Shown: piece by piece, positions 50,334-58,318 of the stretch
Layout: each line of letters begins with the position of its first letter
Position numbering within the stretch: the stretch's first letter is position 1
Assembly: GCA_000720535.1 (NCBI GenBank)
Contig: JOAZ01000019.1
Coordinates: 62,001 to 126,000 of the forward strand
Length of the DNA stretch: 64,000 bases
Reading direction: 5' to 3'
Source: Streptomyces halstedii
GTDB lineage: Bacteria > Actinomycetota > Actinomycetes > Streptomycetales > Streptomycetaceae
Made by a program: the position numbers and the translations under genes
The notes under the pieces: generated by a model
Database searches by the model: none
What the model saw: only the letters and a program-made list of their open reading frames with translations
Told to the model about the DNA's origin: nothing

Positions 50334-50692
50334 AAGCACTCCTGGGGTGTCGGGTGTCGGCGCCGCTCGCCGACGAGAGCACGCTGGCGACCCTACGACA
50401 TGGGTTCATCAGGCAATCGTTTCGGTCGCCCGGCGAGGGGCGACGGTGAAGTCGTGTCCGTATTGGAGCATTTGAAACAACATGCCCCACTTGCCGGGGA
50501 GATGGTGGCGGCCAGGTGAGCGGGATCATATCCGTGACGGTGTGTGGCGGAGATCGTGGCGGCCATTCCGTACGTCGTGCGGAAAGCCAAGATCCGTAAT
50601 CCACGGAGTGTGACGGGAATTCCGGCACGGAATTGAATGATGGATTCCGGAGTACGGCCGGTGGCTTGTTCCCGGCCTCCCGGCTCGCTTAC
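50334..50692. other. Non-coding interval upstream of the riboswitch
   Basis: About 360 bp of relatively AT-rich sequence (for example around 50455-50490 and 50580-50660). It should contain the promoters of the phosphatase (minus strand) and of the riboswitch-led M23 gene (plus strand). A 39-codon frame at 50399 is not convincing. No other element is recognised. Confidence 0.5.
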
Positions 50693-50889
50693 GGTCACCG
50701 TCAATCCGGACGGAACGCCTAATCCTGCCGCCGCCCGGAATCCGCACCGACCCACGTGTGGCAGGAGCGGGGGAACCAGGTAAGTCGCCGACCGGAGTCA
50801 TCCGGAACGGCTCGGGGTCAAGTCGCGTCCCACGCGGCCGGGCATCTCCAGTCCGAACCCGACAGCTCACCTCGCAGGCGCCGGAGAGG
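50693..50889 (+). ncRNA. ydaO-type c-di-AMP riboswitch
   Basis: The leader carries the conserved ydaO pieces in order as found upstream of Streptomyces cell-wall hydrolase genes. AATCCTGCCGCC (from 50721) is followed by GGCAGGAGCGGGGGAACC (from 50760), then GCTCGGGGTCAAGTCGCG, then GGGCATCTCCAGTCCGAACC and ACAGCTCACCTCGCAGGCG just before the ribosome site. By analogy with rpfA-type leaders, c-di-AMP binding would switch transcription off, linking wall hydrolysis to second-messenger level. Boundaries are approximate. Confidence 0.87.
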
Positions 50890-50897
50890 AAATCCCC

Positions 50898-51836
50898 ATG
50901 CCCGCAAAGGGTAAGCACCGCCGTACGACGTCCGGTCCGATCGCCCGCGGCGTCCTCGCCGCGGGAGCCGGCGGCGCCGTCCTGGCCCTTCCGCTGTTCG
51001 GCGCCACCGGCGCCCACGCGGCGGAGCAGTCCGCGCCGACCGCCGAGTCCGCGACCACCGCGACCGGCGCGTCCACCGCCCCGGCCGCCAAGAAGACGAG
51101 CGCCCCGAAGACCTACTCCGTGGTCTCCGGCGACTACCTGTCGAAGATCGCGGCCGACCAGAAGATCAAGGGCGGCTGGCAGAAGCTGTACCAGGACAAC
51201 AAGGACGTCGTCGGCGACAACCCGAGCCTGATCTTCCCGGGCATGAAGCTGACCCTCGGCGCCAAGGCGTCCGGCGCGGCCACCCAGACCGCTCCGTCCG
51301 AAGCCGCTCCCTCGAAGGCCGCCCCTTCGAAGTCCACCGAGTCCGAGGCCGCCCCGAAGGCTTCGGTCCCGGCTCAGAACACGGCCGCCGAGTCGCCCGC
51401 GCCGGCCTCCGCCGCCGAGAGCGACAGCTCCGGCTGGACCACCCCCGTGGCCTCCGCCAACGTCACCACCCAGTACCGCGCCTCCGGCGCCAGCTGGTCC
51501 AGCGGTTACCACACGGGCTCCGACTTCCAGGCCGCCTCGGGCACCAGCGTCCGGGCCATCGGTCCGGGCACCGTGGTCTCGGCCGGGTGGGGCGGCGCGT
51601 ACGGCAACGAGGTCGTCATCCAGCACAGCGACGGCATGTACTCCCAGTACGCCCACCTGTCCTCGCTCGGCGTCTCGGCCGGCCAGACCGTGACCGGCGG
51701 TCAGCAGATCGGCCTCTCGGGCTCCACCGGCAACTCCACCGGTCCGCACCTCCACTTCGAGGTCCGCACCGGCCCGAGCTACGGCTCGGACGTCGACCCG
51801 ATCGCCTACCTGCGTTCGCACGGCGTCTCCATCTGA
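50898..51836 (+). CDS. Secreted LysM / M23 peptidase (cell-wall endopeptidase)
   Basis: A 312-residue exported protein. Residues 1-42 are a signal peptide (basic KGKHRRTTS, hydrophobic core, AHA-AE cleavage). A LysM domain at about 72-118 (YSVVSGDYLSKIAADQKIKGGWQKLYQDNK) binds peptidoglycan. A Ser/Ala/Pro-rich linker follows to about 178, then an M23 metallopeptidase with zinc motifs HTGSDF (H-x3-D) and HLHF (H-x-H). It should cleave peptide cross-links. GAGAGGA precedes ATG 50898. It is controlled by the ydaO riboswitch and closed by a strong terminator. Confidence 0.95.
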   Translation: MPAKGKHRRTTSGPIARGVLAAGAGGAVLALPLFGATGAHAAEQSAPTAESATTATGASTAPAAKKTSAPKTYSVVSGDYLSKIAADQKIKGGWQKLYQDNKDVVGDNPSLIFPGMKLTLGAKASGAATQTAPSEAAPSKAAPSKSTESEAAPKASVPAQNTAAESPAPASAAESDSSGWTTPVASANVTTQYRASGASWSSGYHTGSDFQAASGTSVRAIGPGTVVSAGWGGAYGNEVVIQHSDGMYSQYAHLSSLGVSAGQTVTGGQQIGLSGSTGNSTGPHLHFEVRTGPSYGSDVDPIAYLRSHGVSI

Positions 51837-51876
51837 CGCGGCCGGGCGGCCACGGCGGTTCTCCTGATACGCCCGG

Positions 51877-51916
51877 AGCGGAGGGGCGGTACGCGGTCGC
51901 GTACCGCCCCTCCGCT
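51877..51916 (+). terminator. Strong intrinsic terminator of the M23 peptidase gene
   Basis: A 19-bp perfect stem (AGCGGAGGGGCGGTACGCG at 51877-51895 and its complement at 51898-51916) with a 2-nt apical spacing is followed by TATTCC, 40 bp after the stop. Confidence 0.92.
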
Positions 51917-51942
51917 TATTCCAGCTTTACCAAAACCTGACC

Positions 51943-51963
51943 GGGTGGTCTTTCTCACCACCC
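51943..51963. other. Short hairpin upstream of the SGNH hydrolase gene
   Basis: GGGTGGT (51943-51949) pairs with ACCACCC (51957-51963) around CTTTCTC. It lies in an AT-rich stretch 50 bp before the hydrolase start. It may be a second terminator or an operator. Confidence 0.6.
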
Positions 51964-52013
51964 GTCAACCCTTTATTACGGTCGCGTAGGTCACATTCAA
52001 AGGTGCAAGATAT

Positions 52014-52847
52014 GTGCTCGTGGCAGACGATTCGAGAAACAGACAGCAAGGCAACATCGGGTCGTACGCGGCGATAGGCGACAGCTTCACCGAGGGGGTC
52101 GGCGACCCTGGCCCCGACGGGACGTTCGTCGGCTGGGCGGACCGTTTCGCGGTCCTCCTCGCGGACCAGCTCCCCGACTCCGACGGAGCGACGGGCCCGG
52201 CGGGCGAAGCGCACGGGCATTTCCGGTACGCCAATCTCGCCGTACGCGGACGCCTCCTCGACCAGATCGTCGAGGAGCAGGTCCCCCGCGCCAAGGAGCT
52301 GGCACCGGATCTGGTGAGCTTCTGCGCGGGCGGCAACGACATCATCCGGCCCGGAACCGACCCCGACGACGTGGCCGAACGCTTCGAACGGGCGGTCGCG
52401 GACCTGGCGGGCTCGGTCGGCACGGTCATGGTCACCACCGGCTTCGACACCCGGGGTGTCCCGGTCCTCCGGCACCTGCGCGGCAAGATCGCCACGTACA
52501 CCGCCCATGTCCGGGCCATCGCCGACCGCTACGACTGCCCGGTGCTGGACCTGTGGTCCCTGCGCTCCGTGCAGGACCGGCGTGCCTGGGACGGCGACCG
52601 GCTGCACCTCTCGCCCGAGGGGCACACCCGGGTGGCGCTGCGGGCCGCGCAGGTCCTCGGTATCGAGGTGCCGGCCGATCCCGACCAGGCCTGGCCGCCG
52701 CGGGCACAGCGTGGAGCGCTGGAAGAGCGGCGCGACGACATCCACTGGGCGCGCGAATACCTCGTGCCGTGGATCGGCCGGAGGCTGCGCGGAGAGTCCT
52801 CCGGGGACCATGTCGAGGCCAAGCGGCCTGACCTGCTGCCCCTTTGA
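52014..52847 (+). CDS. SGNH/GDSL-family hydrolase (lipase/esterase)
   Basis: A 277-residue cytoplasmic esterase/lipase-like enzyme without a signal peptide. The four SGNH blocks are IGDSFTEG (Ser nucleophile), NLAVRG (Gly), CAGGNDI (Asn) and DRLHLSPEGH (Asp and His). GTG 52014 is preceded by AAAGG at 9 bp; GTG 52020 is an alternative. It converges on the STM4011 gene with only 4 bp between stop codons, embedded in the palindrome TGAGGCCTCA. Confidence 0.92.
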   Translation: MLVADDSRNRQQGNIGSYAAIGDSFTEGVGDPGPDGTFVGWADRFAVLLADQLPDSDGATGPAGEAHGHFRYANLAVRGRLLDQIVEEQVPRAKELAPDLVSFCAGGNDIIRPGTDPDDVAERFERAVADLAGSVGTVMVTTGFDTRGVPVLRHLRGKIATYTAHVRAIADRYDCPVLDLWSLRSVQDRRAWDGDRLHLSPEGHTRVALRAAQVLGIEVPADPDQAWPPRAQRGALEERRDDIHWAREYLVPWIGRRLRGESSGDHVEAKRPDLLPL

Positions 52848-52851
52848 GGCC

Positions 52852-53919
52852 TCAGCCGGTGACGAGGGGGAGCGGCCGCCGGTGATGCGCCCGGCCGTCC
52901 GGCCCGTCCGGCGTGGGTGCCCACACCGGACGGGCGGGTATGCGCTCCAGCACCCCTCCGGCGAAGACGTCGTACAACGGCAGGGACTCCAGGTGCACAT
53001 AGCCGATGTGGCAGTCGCACACCGCGAGCGGGCAGCCGCGCGGGCCCAGTGAGCTCCGGTAGCCGCCGTCGTAGAGATTGCCGAGCTCGGTCCGGACGAA
53101 GTGGCAGCGGCGCACCGTGCCGTCACCGTCGACCGAGATCACCGACTCACCGGTCCGGCACGGCAGTCCCGCCGAGGTGTGCGGATGCCTGCTGTAGGGG
53201 AACAGCGGGTCCAGCGCGGTCCAGCGGTCCGCCTCCGCGTCCGTGTAGGTATGGCCCTCGGCCGCGTTGACCCAGAGGTACACCTCGGGCGGCAGCGCGG
53301 CCCGGAGCCGCCGGGCCTCCTCCAGGTGGCCCTCCAGGCCCACCACCCCGACGCTGAACCGCACCCCCAGGTCCGACAGTTCCCGGCACCGGCCCAGGAA
53401 CCGCTCGTACGGGGTCTGGCCCGGGTGGTACGTGCACCACAGGGCGACCTTGTCCCGGTCGGCGTCGGCCAGCCAGCCGGTGCGGCAGCTCAGGTTGGTC
53501 TGGATGGCGACCCGGCGGATGTGCGGCAGCCGCGACAGCTCGACCAGCGCCCGCCGGTACCAGGACCGTACGAGACCCTCGCCCCACGGGGTGAACAGCA
53601 CCGAGAGCCGGTCGCCGGTCTGCGCGCCGGCCCAGCCGGTGAAGCGCTCCAGGGCGGCGCGGTCCGCCCGCAGTTGCTCACCGCTGTCCCGGCGCTTGGC
53701 GAACGGGCAGTACGGGCAGTCGTAGTCGCAGGACGCCAGCGGACCGCGGTACAGGACGGTCAGGTCGATGCCGTCGGCGGCGCCGGAGACGGTCGGGCCG
53801 GGGCTGGGGCCGGAGACCGTCGGGCTGGGGCTGGGGCTGGGGCTGGGGCCGGGTCCGGTGGCCGGCGGGCCGGCTTCCGGGCCGGTGGTGGGCGGGTCGG
53901 TGCTCATCCGGGTGCTCAC
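52852..53919 (-). CDS. STM4011-family radical SAM protein
   Basis: A 355-residue radical SAM enzyme. The N-terminal 45 residues are a Pro/Ser/Gly-rich linker encoded by hexanucleotide repeats. The [4Fe-4S] motif is C64-x3-C68-x2-C71 (ASCDYDCPYCPFAKR). Further Cys residues in the C-terminal part (VRRCHF; GPRGCPLAVCDCHIGY) suggest an auxiliary cluster as in SPASM/twitch proteins. GTG 53919 overlaps the upstream stop (GTGA). It is the last gene of the STM4015-STM4011 operon; the substrate is unknown. The family name comes from Salmonella, remembered from NCBI family models. Confidence 0.9.
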   Translation of the reverse strand: MSTRMSTDPPTTGPEAGPPATGPGPSPSPSPSPTVSGPSPGPTVSGAADGIDLTVLYRGPLASCDYDCPYCPFAKRRDSGEQLRADRAALERFTGWAGAQTGDRLSVLFTPWGEGLVRSWYRRALVELSRLPHIRRVAIQTNLSCRTGWLADADRDKVALWCTYHPGQTPYERFLGRCRELSDLGVRFSVGVVGLEGHLEEARRLRAALPPEVYLWVNAAEGHTYTDAEADRWTALDPLFPYSRHPHTSAGLPCRTGESVISVDGDGTVRRCHFVRTELGNLYDGGYRSSLGPRGCPLAVCDCHIGYVHLESLPLYDVFAGGVLERIPARPVWAPTPDGPDGRAHHRRPLPLVTG

Positions 53920-55262
53920 TTCGCCTCGTACGCGGACATCGCGGCCCGTACCGCGGGGGAGAACAGCTCCGGGCCCAGCGCGTCGGAGTGCGCCAGACCT
54001 TCGGGTGACAGCCGCAGCCCGCCGGGTGCCGCGGACCCGTCCAGCCAGCCGCGCGCCGCGAAGCGCTCCAGCTCGGCGGGGAAGTCGGCGTGCGGATCCG
54101 TGCCGAACCGCTCGCGGTACCCGGCCCGGTCCATCCCCTCGGCCTGGAGCAGCGACTGCAACAGGTGGCGCCTGCGCGCCTCGTCACCGGTGACGTATCT
54201 GCCGACCTCCGCCCGGGAGAAGTCCCCGGTGGCGGTGAAGTCGTCGATGATGCCCCGGATCCCCCGCATCTCCACCGCGTAGTCGAAGGAGTAGTGCAGC
54301 GAGGAGGTGTACGAACGCGCGCCGCAGCCGAGCCCGATCATGCCGTCGGTCTGGCAGGCGTAGTCGTCGGGGCCGGCCTGCGGGGCGTCCTTGAGGCGGA
54401 ACATGCGCATCGACACCTGTTCGTAGCCGTGGGCGAGCAGATGGTCGCGCCCTGCCCGGTACAACCGCAGCCGCTGCTCGTCCCAGGCCCTGTCCGGGGC
54501 GTCCGCGTCGGTCCGGTGCCGGCCCAGACCCGTCAACGGGCGTACGTAGAGGGGGTAGAGGTAGAGCTCCTCCGGGCGCCAGGCCAGGGCGGCGTCCAGC
54601 GAGAAGCGCCAGCTCTCCTCCGTCTGCCCGTCGATGCCGTAGATCAGGTCGATGTTGAGGACGGGGACACGGGCGTCGCGGATCCGGCCCAGCGCCGCCT
54701 CCACCTCCGAACGGTGCTGCGGACGGACGGCCGCCCGCGCCTCGGCGTCCACGAAGCTCTGGACACCGATGCTGACCCGGGTCGTGCCCCGGTCGGCGAG
54801 CACCGCGAGCCGGTCCGCCGTGGCGGTCGACGGGGAGGTCTCCACCGACAGCGGCACCGACCGCAGATCGGCGCCCATCCGCCTCTCCGCGATGTCGCAG
54901 AGCCGCTCCAGCTCACCCGCCGTCAGGAAGGTGGGTGTGCCGCCACCGAACGCGGCGGCCGCGAAACGCACCGGGTCCGCGTCGCCCAGCGCGTCCCGGA
55001 CGGCCGTGGCCTGCCGGTCCAGGGCGTCGAGGTAGCGGGTGGTCAGCTCGTCCGGTGCGCCGATCCTGGTGAACAGGTTGCAGAAGCCGCAGCGGACCTC
55101 GCAGAACGGTATGTGCAGGTAGAGGGAGAGCGCGTCCTTGGGCTCGGACGCCCACAGCTCGCTCAGGAGCGGGCGCCCGGCGGGGTGCCCGGCGAGCGGG
55201 CGGTAGGCCGTCTTGTGCGGATAGGCGTAGACGTAACCGCGGTACGGGGTGGTGCTGGTCAT
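53916..55262 (-). CDS. STM4012-family radical SAM protein (HemN-like)
   Basis: A 448-residue protein resembling coproporphyrinogen-III dehydrogenase/HemW. LYLHIPFCEVRCGFCNLF carries C54-x3-C58-x2-C61. AFGGGTPTFLTAGELERL, TRVSIGVQSF and LIYGIDGQTEESWRFSLD are HemN-type SAM-binding blocks, and the C-terminal part has a HemN-like winged-helix region. It is not a heme gene by context: no other heme genes are near, and it is coupled (ATGA) between STM4013 and STM4011. ATG 55262 follows GGGGG. The reaction is unknown. Confidence 0.9.
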   Translation of the reverse strand: MTSTTPYRGYVYAYPHKTAYRPLAGHPAGRPLLSELWASEPKDALSLYLHIPFCEVRCGFCNLFTRIGAPDELTTRYLDALDRQATAVRDALGDADPVRFAAAAFGGGTPTFLTAGELERLCDIAERRMGADLRSVPLSVETSPSTATADRLAVLADRGTTRVSIGVQSFVDAEARAAVRPQHRSEVEAALGRIRDARVPVLNIDLIYGIDGQTEESWRFSLDAALAWRPEELYLYPLYVRPLTGLGRHRTDADAPDRAWDEQRLRLYRAGRDHLLAHGYEQVSMRMFRLKDAPQAGPDDYACQTDGMIGLGCGARSYTSSLHYSFDYAVEMRGIRGIIDDFTATGDFSRAEVGRYVTGDEARRRHLLQSLLQAEGMDRAGYRERFGTDPHADFPAELERFAARGWLDGSAAPGGLRLSPEGLAHSDALGPELFSPAVRAAMSAYEAK

Positions 55263-56128
55263 CGAGATGCCCCCGGGTCGAGGAAGAAGTGTGCGTACGG
55301 CACGGTCCAGACGGCCTCGTGCCCCAGCCGGTGACCGGTGTAGCCGCCGTCCCCGTACGCCGTGCCGTGGTCGGAGCAGACGATCGCGAAACACCGGCGG
55401 CGGCTGCTCACCGCGGCGAAGAGGCGTCCGATGTGCCGGTCCACGTACTCCAGGGCGGCGGCGTGCGTCGCCCTGGAGTCGCCCGCCTCGGCGGTGGCGC
55501 CGGGCAGATGGAACCAGTTGGGCTGATGCAGGGCCGACACGTTGACGAAGAGGAACAGCCGCCGCTCCGGTGGCAGGGCGGCCACCACCCGCTCGGCGCA
55601 CGCCACCTGGGCCTCGAAGGAGGTGGGGGAGGCGACGCCGAACTCCGGCTCCCAGTGACTCTCCTGGAACAGGCCCGGCAGCACCGAGCCGAGCGGGGGA
55701 CGGCGGTTGAAGAAGCCGACCCCGCCGATGCACACCGTGTGGTAGCCGGCGCCGACGAGACCCGAGGGCAGATCGGGGGTCTCGTGGACGAAGGTGCCGT
55801 CCGCCGTGGACTCGCTGCCCGCGAAGCGCGCCGCGAACAGGCGCGGATGCGGACCGGGAGAGGCCGGCGTGGGCAGGAATCCGGCGAACATCGCCTGGTG
55901 CGAGGCGTAGGTGAAGCTGCCCGGAGCGTGCCTCTTCTCCCAGACGCCACCAGGGAGGTGACGGGCCAGGTGGGGGATGCGGCCGGCGGCGGCGAGCTCC
56001 TCGGCCACATCGAAACGCAGGGTGTCCAAGGTGACGAACAGCAGGTCGTGGCTGCCCACCACCGCGTTCATATCGGGGTTCGGGGCGTCCTGGACGCGGG
56101 TGACGGGGTCAGGGGGCTGAGGCGGCAC
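55259..56128 (-). CDS. STM4013-family sulfatase-like hydrolase
   Basis: A 289-residue protein of the alkaline-phosphatase/sulfatase superfamily. LLFVTLDTLRFDVA gives the first metal-binding Asp pair. APGSFTYASHQAMFAGFLP corresponds to the nucleophile region, with Thr/Ser rather than the sulfatase Cys. SDHGTAYGDGGYTGHRLGHE supplies the second Asp-His metal site. A phospho- or sulfo-ester or phosphonate is the likely substrate class. GTG 56128 follows GAGGAA and overlaps the STM4014 end by 20 bp; ATG 56071 is an alternative. It is coupled to STM4012. Confidence 0.85.
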   Translation of the reverse strand: MPPQPPDPVTRVQDAPNPDMNAVVGSHDLLFVTLDTLRFDVAEELAAAGRIPHLARHLPGGVWEKRHAPGSFTYASHQAMFAGFLPTPASPGPHPRLFAARFAGSESTADGTFVHETPDLPSGLVGAGYHTVCIGGVGFFNRRPPLGSVLPGLFQESHWEPEFGVASPTSFEAQVACAERVVAALPPERRLFLFVNVSALHQPNWFHLPGATAEAGDSRATHAAALEYVDRHIGRLFAAVSSRRRCFAIVCSDHGTAYGDGGYTGHRLGHEAVWTVPYAHFFLDPGASR

Positions 56129-57302
56129 GGTCGTTCCTCGCTCGGTCGTTCGTCGGCTGTTCCTCGGGGCGGCGCTCTTCCCCGGCGGCCCGCAGGACCG
56201 CGGCGACCTGCGCCGCGTAGGTGTCCAGGCCTTCCGCACCACTGCCCGGCAGGCCGGTCAGACGGGGCAGCAGATCCCCGAAGGCGTTGACCTCACCCAC
56301 GGCGAAGCGTCGCCAGCCGGTCGCCGGAAGCAGGTCGACCCCCACACACAGGGTGTCCGGGAAGCACGCGGCGGCCCGCTCGCACACCGCGAGGGCTTCG
56401 GCCCAGCCGCCGCCCGCGTCCTCGACGGCCGCCCGCACCTCGTCGAGATCGCCGCGCGCCCCGCCCAGGTGCAGATTGGTCATGGGGGAGCGGCTGGTCC
56501 GTACGACGGCGTGGGTCGCCCGGCCCGCGACCACCACCACCCGGAGGTCGGCGACCCGGCCGCCGCGCACCGAGGCCTTCGGCAGCCAGCGCTCGACATG
56601 CAGCCCGTCCGGAGCGAGGGCGTCGACGACCGCCGCCACCTCGCTCTCCGTCGTGCACCGGCGCACCCGGAGCGAGTTGAAGAGGCGGCCCGCCTCGTCC
56701 CGCTCCACGGACGTCGTGGCGCGCACCCGGCCGGGGCCCGCCGTCTCCACGGCCAGCACCCCGGAGGCGGAGGAGCCGTGGGCGAGCTTCACGAACACCC
56801 GCGGCATCCGGTGGTCCGTCATCAGCCGGCGTACGTCCGCCCAGTCCCGCACCGGTGGCGCCGCCTGACCCGAGGTGGGCGACTCCGGCACGGGCACCCC
56901 GGCGGCGTCCATGACACCGTGGCAGAGGCGCTTGTCGAAGAGCACCGCGATGTCGTCCGGGTCGTCCAGCAGAACGGCCCCGGCCGAGGCGGCCGTCCGG
57001 GCCACGTCCCGCACCGCGGAGGTGAAGCGGGTGTACCAGAGGGCCGAACCCTCCACCCTGGTCGGGTCGTCCACCCCGCGCAGCAGCCGTTCGACCTCGG
57101 TGTCCTCGCCGGGCGAGTCGATACGGACCCGCTCGCCCGGAAGGAAGGCGGCCTCACCCCGTACCACCTGCCGCCAGGACACGGTGCGCGCCTCGGGCAG
57201 CCCGGCGGCCCGCACCGCGTCCTGGAAGAGGCCGACCCTGCGGTTGCCGGGATTCCCGACGACCGCGAGGCGCGGCAGCGCGCTATTCGCTGACAACGAC
57301 AT
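56109..57302 (-). CDS. STM4014-family ATP-grasp protein
   Basis: A 397-residue ATP-grasp enzyme related to RimK-type ligases. RVFVKLAHGSSASGV supplies the ATP-binding Lys, DLRVVVVAGRATHAVVRTS and TNLHLGG the central sheet, and GVDLLPATGWRRFAVGEVNAFGDL the metal-binding Asp/Glu/Asn. Such enzymes join a carboxylate to an amine or hydroxyl via acyl phosphate, including modification of ribosomally made peptides. ATG 57302 overlaps the STM4015 end by 20 bp. With two radical SAM proteins and a hydrolase, it points to a modification pathway. Confidence 0.87.
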   Translation of the reverse strand: MSLSANSALPRLAVVGNPGNRRVGLFQDAVRAAGLPEARTVSWRQVVRGEAAFLPGERVRIDSPGEDTEVERLLRGVDDPTRVEGSALWYTRFTSAVRDVARTAASAGAVLLDDPDDIAVLFDKRLCHGVMDAAGVPVPESPTSGQAAPPVRDWADVRRLMTDHRMPRVFVKLAHGSSASGVLAVETAGPGRVRATTSVERDEAGRLFNSLRVRRCTTESEVAAVVDALAPDGLHVERWLPKASVRGGRVADLRVVVVAGRATHAVVRTSRSPMTNLHLGGARGDLDEVRAAVEDAGGGWAEALAVCERAAACFPDTLCVGVDLLPATGWRRFAVGEVNAFGDLLPRLTGLPGSGAEGLDTYAAQVAAVLRAAGEERRPEEQPTNDRARNDRAASAP

Positions 57303-58311
57303 AACGGAACTCGTCGTCCTCGGGATCCGAGTCGTCCGCCTCGTCGAGATCGACGTGGACGTCCGCCCCGGCACACAGGTCGCGGAAGCGCGACACCAGC
57401 GGCTCGGTGAGGTAGTGGTGGTGCAGGTCCAACGAGACGAGATGGGTGAGCGGCTGGCCGTCCAGGAGGGCACGGGCGCCCGTGTCACCGAGCGTCCCCA
57501 TGGACAGGGCGAGCGATTCCAGCCGGGCGACGACGGGGGCGGAGGCGACCGCCGCCGCGATCTCGTCCTGGATCTCGCTGTTGCACAGGCCCAGATGGCG
57601 CAGGCTCGGGAGGGCGGCGCCCGACAGGAGGGGGCGTATGTCCTCGACCGTGGTGTCGCCGCCGTACCCCTGGGTGCCGAGCCACAGCTCCAGCCGCTCC
57701 AGAGCGGGCAGGTCGGACGCGCCCAGCGCGCGGACGACATGGCCGGGCAGCCCGCCGGACTCGAAGCGCAGCGACTTCAGCGCCCGGTGGTTCACGGGAT
57801 TCAGTCGCAGCTCCTCGTCGTCCGACATGGAGTCACCCCCGCCCCGCACGACCAGCTCCTCCAGCAGGGGGAAGGCCTCGAACACCGGGGTGATGTCGCA
57901 CAGCTGGATCCACGAGACCTCGCATTCCTCACCGGTCACATCGGCGAGGAACAGGCCGCGCAGCTCCGGGAGAAGGCCCGCGTCGGAGGCGATCAGCCTC
58001 AGAGCGGGTCCGAGGGAGACGTAGTCCTCGTGCCACCAGGGGCCGATCAGCAGGGCACGGACCCGGCGCGTGTCGACCGTGCCGAGGAAGTGCCGCCAGA
58101 GCGCGGGGAATCCGCCGTCCTCGGGCGGATATTCCAGCCGCCAGGCGACGGAACCGGGCTCGGGAAGCGTGGGCGCCGGCAGGGTGTCCGGCTCCGGGAG
58201 GGTGAACACCGGCAGGCCGTGGAAGACCTCGGGATGGTCGATGTCGAGATGCTCGACGATCATGTGCTCGACGTCCTCGCGCTCGTCGTTCGTGGGTCCC
58301 GTCCGCGTCAT
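57283..58311 (-). CDS. STM4015-family leucine-rich-repeat protein, copy A
   Basis: A 342-residue protein: acidic N-terminus, then leucine-rich repeats through about residue 300 (LPALERLELWLG, LPSLRHLGLCNSE, LTHLVSLDLHHHYLTEP), then an acidic tail ending EFRYVVVSE. It shares many blocks with copy B next to it, including SGGLP-x2-VVR, ERLELWLG and GQPLTHL-x2-LDLHHH-x-LTEP. LRR proteins usually bind partners, so it may be a scaffold or the substrate of the operon enzymes. ATG 58311 is 7 bp after the copy B stop; ATG 58263 is an alternative. Confidence 0.85.
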   Translation of the reverse strand: MTRTGPTNDEREDVEHMIVEHLDIDHPEVFHGLPVFTLPEPDTLPAPTLPEPGSVAWRLEYPPEDGGFPALWRHFLGTVDTRRVRALLIGPWWHEDYVSLGPALRLIASDAGLLPELRGLFLADVTGEECEVSWIQLCDITPVFEAFPLLEELVVRGGGDSMSDDEELRLNPVNHRALKSLRFESGGLPGHVVRALGASDLPALERLELWLGTQGYGGDTTVEDIRPLLSGAALPSLRHLGLCNSEIQDEIAAAVASAPVVARLESLALSMGTLGDTGARALLDGQPLTHLVSLDLHHHYLTEPLVSRFRDLCAGADVHVDLDEADDSDPEDDEFRYVVVSE

Positions 58312-58318
58312 CGCCGCA

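Noticed and set aside
50399-50519. Short plus-strand frame after the phosphatase gene
   Set aside because: No good ribosome site or recognisable sequence. It lies where the divergent promoters are expected.
53916-55262. Coproporphyrinogen III dehydrogenase (hemN) for the HemN-like protein
   Set aside because: Context is the STM4011-STM4015 operon with no heme genes, and the sequence better fits the STM4012 family.
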